Positions 16,786 to 25,621 are shown, numbered from the stretch's first letter. The stretch: DNA of 64,000 nt from UBA7672 sp047601145 (GCA_047601145.1 JASGJW010000001.1:1674001-1738000); one strand, 5' to 3'. The notes: generated by a model from the letters alone, not told the origin. A program made the numbers and translations.

Positions 16786-17811
16786 ATGAAACGTGCGGCG
16801 CTTCTTGGCGTGACAATGTTGCTGGGCGCTTGTGCGAGCGACAATGTCGTCGCCACCGTTGTACCGGCCTTCCGCGAGACGGTCGGGATGGGCGCCAATG
16901 GCGATGCGGCGGATGATCCGGCGATCTGGGTGCATCCGACGGACGCGAGCAAGAGCCTGATCCTCGGCACCAACAAGGACGCCGGCGTCTATGTGTACGG
17001 GCTCGACGGATCTGAGAAGCAGAAGCTCCTGGTCGGACTGTCCAACAACATCGACCTGCGCGGCAATCTCGCCGTCGCCAGCAATGACGGCCTCAACGTT
17101 CTGTCCTGGATCCGCATTGATCCTGTCACCGCAGTGGTGAGCCATGCGGGCGATAGCAAGCTCGAAACGATCGAGCCCTATGGCGTCTGCATCGGCGTGC
17201 TGGACAACGCGCTGCACGCGGTCGTGACGTACAAGACTGGTCTCGTGGAAATCTGGCGCGTGGGTGATACCGGCTCGGGCCCTGTGCAGATCTCGCAGAA
17301 GCGCACGATCAAACTAAACTCCCAGATCGAAGGCTGCGTGATCGACGATGACACCGGCCTGATGTTTGTCGGCGAGGAGAATGTCGGCCTGTGGTCGGTG
17401 AACCTTCTCAGTGAGGACATGATCCCGAAGCAGATCGACAAGGTGAACAGCGGCACGGGCCTCGTTGCCGATGTCGAGGGCGTCACGCTTTATCGCGGCG
17501 CCAACGGCGAAGGCTATCTGGTCGTGTCAGCACAGGGCGCCGACCGCTACGTGATCTATGACCGCAAGCCGCCGCATGCGGCGCTTGGCGTCATCAAGAT
17601 CGGCCCTAGCGCAGACGGCAGGGTTGACGGCACGAGCGTGACGGATGGGCTCGATGCCTCCTCGGCTGCCTTCCCGGAATTCCCGGCGGGCATCCTCGTC
17701 GTGCAGGACGACGCCAACCCGGTCGCCGAAGTCGACCAGAACTTCAAGATCGTCGACTGGCGCGAGATCGAGAAGGCGCTGGCGGCTGCGAAGACTGCAC
17801 CGGCGAGTTAG
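16786..17811 (+). CDS. beta-propeller phytase lipoprotein (3-phytase)
   Basis: A 341-residue protein with lipobox LGAC and a beta-propeller phytase domain. The family opening is visible: GMGANGDAADDPAIWVHPTDASKSLILGTNKDAGVYVYGLDG, quoted here as the run GDAADDPAIWVHP then GTNKDAGVYVY; later come GLVADVEGV and YLVVSAQGADRYVIYDR, and FPAGILVVQDD near the end. These calcium-dependent enzymes release phosphate from phytate outside or in the periplasm. Start 16786 has GAGG upstream. It follows a TonB receptor and candidate Pho boxes, consistent with phosphate scavenging. It converges on the SGNH gene with six bases between. Confidence 0.95.
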   Translation: MKRAALLGVTMLLGACASDNVVATVVPAFRETVGMGANGDAADDPAIWVHPTDASKSLILGTNKDAGVYVYGLDGSEKQKLLVGLSNNIDLRGNLAVASNDGLNVLSWIRIDPVTAVVSHAGDSKLETIEPYGVCIGVLDNALHAVVTYKTGLVEIWRVGDTGSGPVQISQKRTIKLNSQIEGCVIDDDTGLMFVGEENVGLWSVNLLSEDMIPKQIDKVNSGTGLVADVEGVTLYRGANGEGYLVVSAQGADRYVIYDRKPPHAALGVIKIGPSADGRVDGTSVTDGLDASSAAFPEFPAGILVVQDDANPVAEVDQNFKIVDWREIEKALAAAKTAPAS

Positions 17812-17817
17812 CTTCTC

Positions 17818-18696
17818 TCACCGGAACAGCGTGACTGGCCCCAGCGCCGTCTTGATCGCCGCCTCGGTGATCGGGGCCATGGCGCGATAGCCGGCCTTGT
17901 TGGGATGCACGCCGTCGAGAGAGAATTCGGGCCGCATCGACCCATCGGGCAGGGCGAGGGCGGGATAGTAGTCCGCGACCACCAGGCGCTTCTCGGCAGC
18001 ATAGGCCCGGATCCACGCATTCAGCCTGTCGATCTGGGGGGCGGGCCTGAGATCCGGCGCCCAGTTGAACTTCGAGGCCGGCAGCACGGTCGAAAGCACG
18101 ACACGCACATTGTTCGCCTGCGCCAGCTCGACCATCGAGGCGAGATTGCCCTTGATGTCTTCCAGCGTGACAGGACCGGTGTTGCCCGCGATGTCGTTGA
18201 CGCCCGCCATGATGTGCACGACGCGGGGCCTTAGCGCGATCACGTCCGAGCGGAAGCGCGCCAGCATCTGCGGCGTCGTCTGCCCGCTGATGCCGCGATT
18301 GACCGTGCCGCGTGTGAAATAGGCAGGTTCGGCAAAGCCCCAGTTCTGTGTGATCGAGTCGCCCATGAACACGACCTGCCGCTCGCTGTCCGGCTGCTTC
18401 ATGAGGTCTGCGTTCGCTGCGCGATAGCGGCAGACATTCGGCCAGTCCTTCGTCTTCTGGTCGGCCTCCATTTTCCGGTAGGCGGCGACGTCTTCGGGCG
18501 ACATGTCCGGTGGCGGCGCCGAACGGCCTTCCTCGAACTGCGCCGTCACCCGCGCAATGATCGAGGGTGGGATCGGCGTGGGCGGCCCGCAGGCGTCGAG
18601 CGAAGCGAGATTCAGGCCGGTTGAAACGGGCGGCGCATGCGGCAGGAGTGAGCAGCCGGGCAACATCAGTGCGATGATCAGGGCCAACCGCTTCAT
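17818..18696 (-). CDS. SGNH/GDSL-family esterase lipoprotein
   Basis: A 292-residue lipoprotein (lipobox LPGC, Cys15) with all SGNH blocks: GDSIT (Ser114), NRGISGQ (Gly137), AGVND (Asn167) and DGVHPN (Asp261, His264). The fold resembles platelet-activating-factor acetylhydrolase-like esterases that deacetylate carbohydrates or cleave lipid esters. Start at 18696 (MKRLALI) is preferred over 18732 because it begins the lipoprotein signal. It is convergent with the phytase gene and divergent from ddlB. The substrate is not evident. Confidence 0.9.
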   Translation of the reverse strand: MKRLALIIALMLPGCSLLPHAPPVSTGLNLASLDACGPPTPIPPSIIARVTAQFEEGRSAPPPDMSPEDVAAYRKMEADQKTKDWPNVCRYRAANADLMKQPDSERQVVFMGDSITQNWGFAEPAYFTRGTVNRGISGQTTPQMLARFRSDVIALRPRVVHIMAGVNDIAGNTGPVTLEDIKGNLASMVELAQANNVRVVLSTVLPASKFNWAPDLRPAPQIDRLNAWIRAYAAEKRLVVADYYPALALPDGSMRPEFSLDGVHPNKAGYRAMAPITEAAIKTALGPVTLFR

Positions 18697-18838
18697 GGCG
18701 TTTTTCCTCAAACAAAGGCCCCGCGCCCGCAAATCTGCCAGCTTTGCAGCGAAAAACGAACCCCTCTAAGCCGGATTCCGGTAGCCTCGCAGTAACCGGT
18801 ACGGCCCCATAGCGGGGATCAGCCAAGGAGCGTCAGCC

Positions 18839-19747
18839 ATGACTCGCGTCGCCGTCATCATGGGGGGATGGTCGTCAGAGCGTCCCGTGTCCCTGTCTTC
18901 GGGCAAGGGCATGGCCGAGGCTGCGCGCAAGTCCGGCTTCGATGTGGTCGAGATCGACGCCACGCGGCAGCTGGCCCAGCAACTGGAACAGGTGAAGCCC
19001 GACGTCGCGCTCAATGCGCTGCACGGCCCTTGGGGCGAGGATGGCTGCGTGCAGGGCATCCTTGAGATCATGGGCATCCCCTACACGCACTCGGGCGTGC
19101 TTGCTTCCGCCCTCGCAATGAACAAGGACAAGTCACGCGCGGTCTATGCCCAGCACGGTCTCGACATCGCCGAAGGCGGGATGTTCGATGTCGAGCAGCT
19201 GGCCCGCGACCATGTGTACGAGCCGCCCTACGTCATCAAGCCGATCGCGGAAGGCTCGTCTTTCGGCGTGTTCATCGTGCGGGCAGGGGCCAACCGTCCG
19301 CCGAAAGAACTCACGGACGGGACGTGGAAATTCGGGCGCCAGGCGCTCGTGGAAAAATTCATTCCGGGACGGGAACTTACGGTCGGGGTCATGGGAGACA
19401 GGGCGATGGCTGTCACCGAGATCACGACTTTAAGGGAGTATTACGACTTTGACGCAAAATACCAGGCTGGAGGATCGCGCCACGTCCTTCCTGCAGACCT
19501 GCCGCATGCGGTCACCGAAGCTGCGCTTGATGCGTCGCTGAGGGCCCACAAGGCTCTTGGCTGCCGGGGCGTTACGCGGTCGGACTTTCGCTACGATGAA
19601 AAAGCGGGTCGACTGGTGATACTCGAGACCAACACGCAGCCGGGCATGACGCCCACCTCGCTCATCCCCGAGCAGGCCGCGCATATGGGCATCGACTATC
19701 CCTCGCTCGTCCGCTGGATGATCGAGGACGCCTCATGCCCAAGGTAA
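18839..19747 (+). CDS. ddlB: D-alanine--D-alanine ligase
   Basis: Makes the D-Ala-D-Ala dipeptide of the peptidoglycan stem using ATP. The 302-residue product has the N-terminal VIMGGWSSERPVSLSSG motif, ALHGPWGEDG, the ATP-grasp segment YVIKPIAEGSSFGVFI, and the C-terminal metal site ILETNTQPGMT. CAAGGAG lies just upstream. The end overlaps the ftsQ start by 13 bases, indicating translational coupling. In relatives it follows murB directly; here 15.5 kb of unrelated genes intervene. Confidence 0.97.
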   Translation: MTRVAVIMGGWSSERPVSLSSGKGMAEAARKSGFDVVEIDATRQLAQQLEQVKPDVALNALHGPWGEDGCVQGILEIMGIPYTHSGVLASALAMNKDKSRAVYAQHGLDIAEGGMFDVEQLARDHVYEPPYVIKPIAEGSSFGVFIVRAGANRPPKELTDGTWKFGRQALVEKFIPGRELTVGVMGDRAMAVTEITTLREYYDFDAKYQAGGSRHVLPADLPHAVTEAALDASLRAHKALGCRGVTRSDFRYDEKAGRLVILETNTQPGMTPTSLIPEQAAHMGIDYPSLVRWMIEDASCPR

Positions 19748-20643
19748 AACGTCCGCGCATCGCCGGACCGGCCTACGAGATGGAAGACCGCGACGAGCGC
19801 GAGCGTGAGCGTCCCGCTCCGCGCGCCGCCGTGCGCCCGCGCGACGTTCCCTATTCCGTGGCCTGGTTCCGCGACCGCATCGCGACCTATGCGCTGGGCA
19901 CCATCATCTGCGGCGCCGCGATGCTGATGATCGCGGCCTGGATGGGCGGCACGCTCGGCGCATTCGGGCAGCGCTTCACGTCGGGGTTCAATGTCATTGC
20001 GGGCTGGGCGGGCCTCGCCGTGAAGGAAGTGAAGATCAACAAGGAAGTCGACGCCGTCCTGGCGGACCACATCCGCGAGAGCTCGCTAGTGCGCGTGGGC
20101 GACAACATGATCGGCGCCGACCCGTATTCGATCCGCGACCGGATCGAGAAGATGGATGTCGGCCCGGTGAGCGTGCAGCGCCTGTGGCCGGACAAGATCG
20201 ACATCCACATCGACCAGCGCAAGGCGATCGCCCTGTGGCAGGACGAGGGCGGCGCGTGGCGCGTCGTCGACCAGAGCGGCCGCGCCTTCGCGCAGGCCGA
20301 TCTGACCAAGTATTCCGGCCTTCTGCATGTCATCGGCCCTGACGCCGGTGAAGCCGCTTCCTCGCTCGTTGCAGCTGTTAGCCAGTTTCCGAACCTCGCC
20401 AACCGGCTCGACACGGCTTACCGCATCGGCGGCCGGCGCTGGGACATCAAGTTCAAGGGCCGCGCCGACGTCGTCGTCTTCCCGGCCGACGACCAGTTGA
20501 TGAAGTCGCTCGATTGCCTCAACCTCGAGCACGCCAACACCGGCCTGCTCGACCTGCCGATCCTGAAGATCGATGCGCGCACCTGCCTGCTGGCGATCCA
20601 GCCGATGCCGGGCGGTCCTGAGACTCCCGACGGAGGCGCATAG
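19735..20643 (+). CDS. ftsQ: cell-division protein FtsQ
   Basis: A 302-residue divisome protein linking the early ring to FtsB/FtsL and septal wall synthesis. Layout: a basic, Arg/Pro-rich cytoplasmic tail (1-45), one membrane helix (about 50-72), a POTRA domain (about 90-165, starting KEVKINKEV) and the FtsQ beta domain with VVDQSGRAFAQ and RRWDIKFKGRADVVV. The C-terminal 30 residues are Pro/Gly-rich. It overlaps ddlB by 13 bases and ends six bases before ftsA. Confidence 0.96.
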   Translation: MPKVKRPRIAGPAYEMEDRDERERERPAPRAAVRPRDVPYSVAWFRDRIATYALGTIICGAAMLMIAAWMGGTLGAFGQRFTSGFNVIAGWAGLAVKEVKINKEVDAVLADHIRESSLVRVGDNMIGADPYSIRDRIEKMDVGPVSVQRLWPDKIDIHIDQRKAIALWQDEGGAWRVVDQSGRAFAQADLTKYSGLLHVIGPDAGEAASSLVAAVSQFPNLANRLDTAYRIGGRRWDIKFKGRADVVVFPADDQLMKSLDCLNLEHANTGLLDLPILKIDARTCLLAIQPMPGGPETPDGGA

Positions 20644-20648
20644 TCTCC

Positions 20649-21944
20649 ATGTCGTCGCTGGCCCAGCGTTCCAACGTTCGCGATCGCGCCTCCGGGCGTG
20701 GAGCGATCATGGCTGCGCTGGACATCGGCTCATCGAAAGTGACGTGCCTGATTTCCCGCCGCAGCGATGCGACGGATGGCGAACCGCGCGTCGCTGGCGC
20801 GGGCTCGCAGACGACCAAGGGCATCCGTGCGGGCGCAGTGGTCGATCTCGAAAACCTCGAGCGTTCGATCCGCCTTGCGGTCGAACAGGCCGAGCGTGCG
20901 GCGGACCTCAGGATCACCGATGTGGTGCTCGGTGTTTCTGGGCCTGACCTGCGCTCGGACGTGGTGCGGGCCAAGCTCCCCATGGGCGGCCGGGAGATCA
21001 ACGCACAGCACATCCGCGACGTGCGGATTGCCGCGCTTGAGAGCTTCCAGGCCCAGGGGCGCGAAGTCCTGCATTCGGCCCCGCTTGGCTTCATGGTCGA
21101 CACGACCGGCGGCATCCGCGATCCGCGTGGCATGTACGCCGACTCGCTCACCGCCAGCTTCCTGGTGGTGTCTGCGCCGACCGCCGGCCTGCGGAACATC
21201 GTCCAGTGCGTTTCCCGCGCCCATCTCAACCCGACCGCAATCCTAGCGGCCCCCTTCGCAGCCGGCCTTGCCTGCCTAGTGGAGGACGAGGCCGAGCAGG
21301 GGGCAATGGTCATCGATTTCGGCGCCGGGGTGACGTCAGCGGCAGCCTTCTGCGACGGCGGGCTGATCCACGTCGAGACCCTGCCGATGGGAGGTTCTCG
21401 CGCGTCCTCGGATCTGGCCCAGGGCCTGGGAACCACCTTCGCCGCTGCCGAGCGGATGAAGATCCAGCACGGCGCCGTAGGCCTGACCGATATCGGCGCC
21501 CTCGACATGGTCGAAGCCCCCAAGCTGGGACCGGACGGACGCCTTGAAGCCTACCAGTGTTCCCGGGCCGATATCGCCCAGGTCCTGCGTCCGCGCATCG
21601 AGGAGATCCTCGAACTCATGGACGGACGCCTTTCCAAGGCCTCTGCGGCTGGCCGGCCATTGCCGAGACGGATCGTTCTGACGGGTGGCTCCTCACAACT
21701 GCCGTGCCTCCAAGAGCTGGCAGAGGACGTTTTTCGTGCACCAGTGCGTCTCGCCATGCCTGCCAATGTGAAAGGTTTAGGCGAGACTTACAGTTCACCC
21801 GCTTTCGCCGCTGCGGCAGGGCTGTTACGGTGGGAGTTGATGGGTGGACCCGACCCGTCGCGTGGGGGCGGCGAGCGGGCCGCTATCGATCACGGCGGAA
21901 GCCTCGTGAAGCGGGTCTTTGGCTGGGTGCAGGAAAACTTCTGA
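20649..21944 (+). CDS. ftsA: cell-division protein FtsA
   Basis: The actin-like membrane tether of FtsZ, 431 residues. The ATPase core is recognisable by AALDIGSSKVTCLI (phosphate 1), VIDFGAGVTSAAAF (phosphate 2) and IVLTGGSSQLPCL (adenosine motif). The 1C domain with its TTGGIRD segment lies between. The last residues, LVKRVFGWVQENF, form the amphipathic membrane-targeting helix. Five bases separate it from ftsQ. In Caulobacter, FtsQ and FtsA are made late in the cycle; the same timing here is only inferred. Confidence 0.97.
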   Translation: MSSLAQRSNVRDRASGRGAIMAALDIGSSKVTCLISRRSDATDGEPRVAGAGSQTTKGIRAGAVVDLENLERSIRLAVEQAERAADLRITDVVLGVSGPDLRSDVVRAKLPMGGREINAQHIRDVRIAALESFQAQGREVLHSAPLGFMVDTTGGIRDPRGMYADSLTASFLVVSAPTAGLRNIVQCVSRAHLNPTAILAAPFAAGLACLVEDEAEQGAMVIDFGAGVTSAAAFCDGGLIHVETLPMGGSRASSDLAQGLGTTFAAAERMKIQHGAVGLTDIGALDMVEAPKLGPDGRLEAYQCSRADIAQVLRPRIEEILELMDGRLSKASAAGRPLPRRIVLTGGSSQLPCLQELAEDVFRAPVRLAMPANVKGLGETYSSPAFAAAAGLLRWELMGGPDPSRGGGERAAIDHGGSLVKRVFGWVQENF

Positions 21945-21958
21945 GCGCCCGCAAAGCT

Positions 21959-21973
21959 TTAAGAAGCGCTTAG
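21959..21973 (+). promoter_or_regulatory. CtrA-like binding site upstream of ftsZ
   Basis: TTAA, seven bases (GAAGCGC), TTAG: one mismatch from the CtrA consensus TTAA-N7-TTAA. It lies in the 98 bases between the ftsA stop and the ftsZ start chosen here. In Caulobacter crescentus CtrA represses ftsZ by binding its promoter, so the position agrees with known biology. The motif is short enough to arise by chance. Confidence 0.45.
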
Positions 21974-22042
21974 GCAAAACCGTCGATGGTTATCGAGTTC
22001 CATGGCCCGAATGGCTGTGGCGGACGCGTTTTGAGGGCGCCT

Positions 22043-23428
22043 ATGGCGGTTGAATTGAGACCCCGGATAGTCGTGGTCGGCGTTGGCGGCGCCGGTGGAA
22101 ACGCCGTCAACAACATGATCGAGGCCAATCTCCAGGGCGTCGAATTCGTGGTCGCCAACACGGACGCCCAGGCGCTGGTCCGTTCCAAGGCCCCCACCCA
22201 GATCCAGCTCGGCGTCGCCCGGACCTCGGGTCTGGGCGCAGGCGCGAACCCTGAAGTCGGCATGGAAGCCGCAAAGGAATCGTCCGACGAGATCAAGAAG
22301 CTGCTGCACGGCGCACACATGTGCTTCATCGCCGCCGGCATGGGCGGCGGCACCGGCACCGGCGCGGCCCCGATCATCGCGCGCATCGCGAAAGAACAGA
22401 AAGTCCTCACCGTCGGCGTCGTCACCAAGCCGTTCGACTTCGAGGGCAAGCGCCGCATGCAGGTGGCCGACAAGGGCATCGTCGAACTGCGCGCCGAAGT
22501 CGACACGCTGCTCGTCATCCCGAACCAGAATCTCTTCCGCATCGCCAACAAGGACACGACTTTCGCCGACGCGTTTGGCATGGCCGACAAGGTCCTCTAT
22601 TCCGGCGTGCGCGGCATCACCGACCTGATGGTCATGCCCGGCCTCATCAACCTCGACTTCGCCGACGTGCGCACCGTCATGGCCGGCATGGGCACGGCGA
22701 TGATGGGCGAGGGCGAAGGCGAGGGCGAGAACCGCGCGCTGAAAGCCGCGCAGGCCGCGATCGCCAACCCGCTGCTCGACGATGTCTCGATGAAGGGCGC
22801 CAAGGGCGTGCTCATCAACATCACTGGCGGCTACGACATGACGCTGTTCGAAGTCGACGAGGCCGCCAACGAAGTGCGACGCGAAGTTGATGTCGACGCG
22901 CACATCATCCTCGGCTCGACGTTCGACGAGAAGATGGTCGGCAAGATTCGCGTGTCGGTGGTCGCCGCCGGCCTGTCGCAGCAGGTCGTCTCGCGTCCCG
23001 CCCAGCCCGTGCGCGAACTCCAGGCCGGGCTCAACACCGCGATCATGAACGCGCCGTCGCCCGCGGCCGAACTCGGCTTGCCTCTGCACACCCAGCATCC
23101 CGCCTTCACCGCGCAGCAGAACGTGCCGCCGTCGGACCTGCGTCCGCCTGCGCCGATCATCCGTCCGCGCCCGATGCCGGTGGCCGAGCCCGAGCCTGTC
23201 GCGATAGCCGCGCCCGAGATCGCCCCGCCGCCCCAGCCCGCCCCGGCCGTCGCCGCCGAGCCGGCGAAGGACCGTTCGTTCGCCTCGCTGTTCGGCTGGA
23301 AGACCAAGCCCGCCGACGAGCCCGCCGCCGCTGCTCCGCCCTCCGCCAAGCCGGTGACAACGGACGATGGCGGTTTTGACGACGAGCTGGAAATCCCGGC
23401 CTTCCTGCGCCGCTCCGGCAACGCCTGA
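22043..23428 (+). CDS. ftsZ: cell-division protein FtsZ
   Basis: The tubulin-like GTPase of the division ring, 461 residues from this start. It shows VGVGGAGGNAVNNM, the GTP signature GGGTGTGAAP, and the T7 loop NLDFADVRTVM. A long Pro/Ala-rich linker (about 320-440) leads to the C-terminal peptide ELEIPAFLRR that binds FtsA and other partners. I chose 22043 because GAGGG lies five bases upstream and the CtrA-like box is left in the leader; an ATG at 21986 would add 19 residues with a weak ribosome site. The gene ends directly against a leftward gene. Confidence 0.96.
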   Translation: MAVELRPRIVVVGVGGAGGNAVNNMIEANLQGVEFVVANTDAQALVRSKAPTQIQLGVARTSGLGAGANPEVGMEAAKESSDEIKKLLHGAHMCFIAAGMGGGTGTGAAPIIARIAKEQKVLTVGVVTKPFDFEGKRRMQVADKGIVELRAEVDTLLVIPNQNLFRIANKDTTFADAFGMADKVLYSGVRGITDLMVMPGLINLDFADVRTVMAGMGTAMMGEGEGEGENRALKAAQAAIANPLLDDVSMKGAKGVLINITGGYDMTLFEVDEAANEVRREVDVDAHIILGSTFDEKMVGKIRVSVVAAGLSQQVVSRPAQPVRELQAGLNTAIMNAPSPAAELGLPLHTQHPAFTAQQNVPPSDLRPPAPIIRPRPMPVAEPEPVAIAAPEIAPPPQPAPAVAAEPAKDRSFASLFGWKTKPADEPAAAAPPSAKPVTTDDGGFDDELEIPAFLRRSGNA

Positions 23429-23704
23429 TCAGCGCTTCTTGGCCGCCAGCAGGTCGCGCGTTTCCGCAATCGCGCGTTTCAGGATGAGCCTGCGCTGCGC
23501 CGGCGTCATCGAGGGCAGGCGCTCGAAGTCTCCGATGCCGATGTCCGCGTAAAGCTCATCCGCGCCATGCTCGTGGAAATGCAGGTAGCCCTTGCCGCCA
23601 AAGTAGAAGCAACCCCGCGACTTCTCCTTGAGGCCTTGAATTTGCCGCAGCTGCTCCAACAGCGGCTCGATCCCGTCCAGCGCATCTGACCCTGCGTGCT
23701 TCAC
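23429..23704 (-). CDS. conserved hypothetical protein (about 91 aa)
   Basis: A small soluble protein with segments GCFYFGGKGYLHFHEHGADELYADI, cited here as CFYFGGKGYLHFHE, and a basic C-terminal helix rich in Arg and Lys. The start is uncertain: GTG at 23704 leaves a 13-bp gap to the upstream Rsm22-type gene, whereas ATG at 23737 would overlap it. The His/Glu/Asp-rich middle could bind metal or nucleic acid, but I recognise no family. Likely cotranscribed with the Rsm22-type gene. Confidence 0.65.
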   Translation of the reverse strand: MKHAGSDALDGIEPLLEQLRQIQGLKEKSRGCFYFGGKGYLHFHEHGADELYADIGIGDFERLPSMTPAQRRLILKRAIAETRDLLAAKKR

Positions 23705-23717
23705 GGCGCAGCCATCC

Positions 23718-24683
23718 TCATCCCTCGAACAGATCACCCCAGTCGCGCCTGCGCGCCTGCTTGAACACGTCGACCTCGCGCCGCGTCACGAGCCTGTTCG
23801 CCGCCTTCCCATCCGGCCGGCACAGCTTCAGCCGCACACGCCCGCTCCCACTCTCCGGCGGGGCCAGGACGCGGGCAGGCGAGATCGGCGCCCCCATGCG
23901 CGAAGCCGCAAGATAGATGAACTTCTCGTCCTCCCACGGCACATCCGCTTCCTTGGCCAGGCGATGCACGCGCGAGCGCGCCACACGCGCCGAGAAGTGA
24001 CACCAGTCCGGCTGAACGATCGGACACGCCAGCGCATGCGCGCACGGCGCCAGCACATTAGCGCCGGCCGAGATGAGTTGTGTTCGCGCCGCAAGAATGC
24101 GTTGCCATCCCGCCGTCGTGCCGGGCTCCACGATTACCAGCGCGCCTGCCGTCAGCTTCCACAGGTGATCGACCAGTCTGGCGCGCTGTTCGGTCCCTAG
24201 CTCGTCGAGCACATAGGCGAGCGTCACCAGGTCGGCGCTTGCCGATGACGCCGTCTCGCGCGTCACATCGGCGGCGCGCCACGTGGCCGAAACAGGACAC
24301 TCCGTTGCCAGCCCTTCTCCCACCGCCCGGATGGCTGGGCTAGCCTCAAGCAGTGTGGCGCTCGCCAGCGAAGGCCAGATTTCCGCCGCCGCCCACATCA
24401 CAGTCCCGGGACCTGCGCCGACATCCAGCAGCGTCATTGGCGCAAACTCCGGCTTTCGCTCCCGCACCGCTGCAAGCCCGGCATGGATCGCCGCATAGGT
24501 CGCCGGCATCCGCGTCGCGATATAGCCGAGCGCAAGCCGTGCGTCCGAGATGTGCAGCCGTCCGTCCCGCACCTCGTTGCGATAGCGCTCGGATAACGCC
24601 TTCGCCGCGACTGAGAGGTCGGCGATGGTTGCGCCTTCTAGCGCAGCATCCACGGCATGCCGCAAGCGGGGAGGGAGTTCCAT
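23718..24683 (-). CDS. Rsm22-family small-ribosomal-subunit methyltransferase-like protein
   Basis: A 321-residue member of the Rsm22 family (PF09243), the bacterial relative of mitochondrial Rsm22/METTL17 that acts in small-subunit assembly. The SAM-binding loop is LLDVGAGPGT (85-94). Four cysteines, 214 and 220 in APCAHALACP, 228 in DWCHF and 288 in LKLCRP, match the places where the mitochondrial relative is reported to hold an iron-sulfur cluster. The RSRVHRLAKE and WEDEKFIYL segments are further family marks. It is inserted between ftsZ and lpxC and is read leftwards. Its exact role in bacteria is unsettled. Confidence 0.88.
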   Translation of the reverse strand: MELPPRLRHAVDAALEGATIADLSVAAKALSERYRNEVRDGRLHISDARLALGYIATRMPATYAAIHAGLAAVRERKPEFAPMTLLDVGAGPGTVMWAAAEIWPSLASATLLEASPAIRAVGEGLATECPVSATWRAADVTRETASSASADLVTLAYVLDELGTEQRARLVDHLWKLTAGALVIVEPGTTAGWQRILAARTQLISAGANVLAPCAHALACPIVQPDWCHFSARVARSRVHRLAKEADVPWEDEKFIYLAASRMGAPISPARVLAPPESGSGRVRLKLCRPDGKAANRLVTRREVDVFKQARRRDWGDLFEG

Positions 24684-24766
24684 GCACCTGCCCTAGCAGG
24701 GCCCCGCAACAACGCGCAACGCACCTTGTCTTGCCTGTTCAAGCGACTGGCCCTAGCTCACGAGGC

Positions 24767-25621
24767 ATGATCCGCCAGCACACCATCACGAACGTGGCCA
24801 GCCTCACCGGCGCCGGGGTTCATTCCGGCAAGCCTGCGACGCTGACCCTCCGTCCGGCGGACGAGGAAACGGGCGTTCGCTTCGTGCGGCTGGATGTCGG
24901 CGAGCGCGATCCGGTGATCCCGGCGCTCGCGACGAAAGTCACGACCACCGAACTCGGCACCAACATGAGCAATGACGATGGCGTCTCGGTGGCGACCGTC
25001 GAGCACTTCCTCGCCGCCTGCTCGGGCCTCGGCGTCGACAACGTCATCGCCGAACTGGACGGCCCTGAACTCCCGATCCTCGATGGCTCCTCGAAGCCGT
25101 TCGTGGAGCTGCTGATGAAGGCCGGCGTCAGGGAACAGAACGCGCCTCGCCGCGTGCTGAAAATCCTGAAGCCGGTCGAGGTTCGCCATGGCCAGAAGTT
25201 CGCGCGCCTCTCACCCGGCGAAGGCTTCGAGATGCGCGTCGCCATCGACTTCACGACCAAGGCCATCGGCCGCCAGGAAATCCGCTTCGCCATGCAGCCC
25301 GGCGCCTTCGCGCGCGACGTCGCGTGGGCCCGCACCTTTGGCTTCGCGCATCAGGCCGAGCAGCTTCACGCGATGGGCAAGGGCCTCGGCGCCTCGATGG
25401 ACAACACGATCGTGGTCGAGGGCGACGCCATCCTGAACCCCGGCGGCCTGCAGGCGGACGATGAGTTCGTGCGTCACAAGCTCCTGGATGTGATCGGCGA
25501 CCTTTTCCTGGCGGGAGGTCAGATCGAAGGCCTCTATGAAGGCGAACAGCCTGGCCACGCCCTCAACAACCAGCTGCTCCGCGCCCTCTTCGCGGATGCA
25601 GACGCCTTTGCGTGGAAGTAA
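24767..25621 (+). CDS. lpxC: UDP-3-O-acyl-N-acetylglucosamine deacetylase
   Basis: The zinc enzyme that commits UDP-GlcNAc to lipid A synthesis. Product 284 residues, near the usual 300. Zinc ligands His80 (in ATVEHF), His237 and Asp241 (HKLLD) are present, with general base Glu79 and His264 in the GHALNN segment, matching the E. coli numbering closely. The frame is open upstream to 24353 but only the ATG at 24767, preceded by CGAGG, gives the canonical N-terminus RQHTITNVASLTGAGVHSG. ftsZ and lpxC are normally adjacent; two leftward genes separate them here. Confidence 0.97.
   Translation: MIRQHTITNVASLTGAGVHSGKPATLTLRPADEETGVRFVRLDVGERDPVIPALATKVTTTELGTNMSNDDGVSVATVEHFLAACSGLGVDNVIAELDGPELPILDGSSKPFVELLMKAGVREQNAPRRVLKILKPVEVRHGQKFARLSPGEGFEMRVAIDFTTKAIGRQEIRFAMQPGAFARDVAWARTFGFAHQAEQLHAMGKGLGASMDNTIVVEGDAILNPGGLQADDEFVRHKLLDVIGDLFLAGGQIEGLYEGEQPGHALNNQLLRALFADADAFAWK

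Noticed and set aside
14843..16816. 657-codon antisense frame opposite the TonB receptor
   Set aside because: Composition (Val, Ala, Arg, Glu) reflects complementary codons of the receptor; no ribosome site or family motif.
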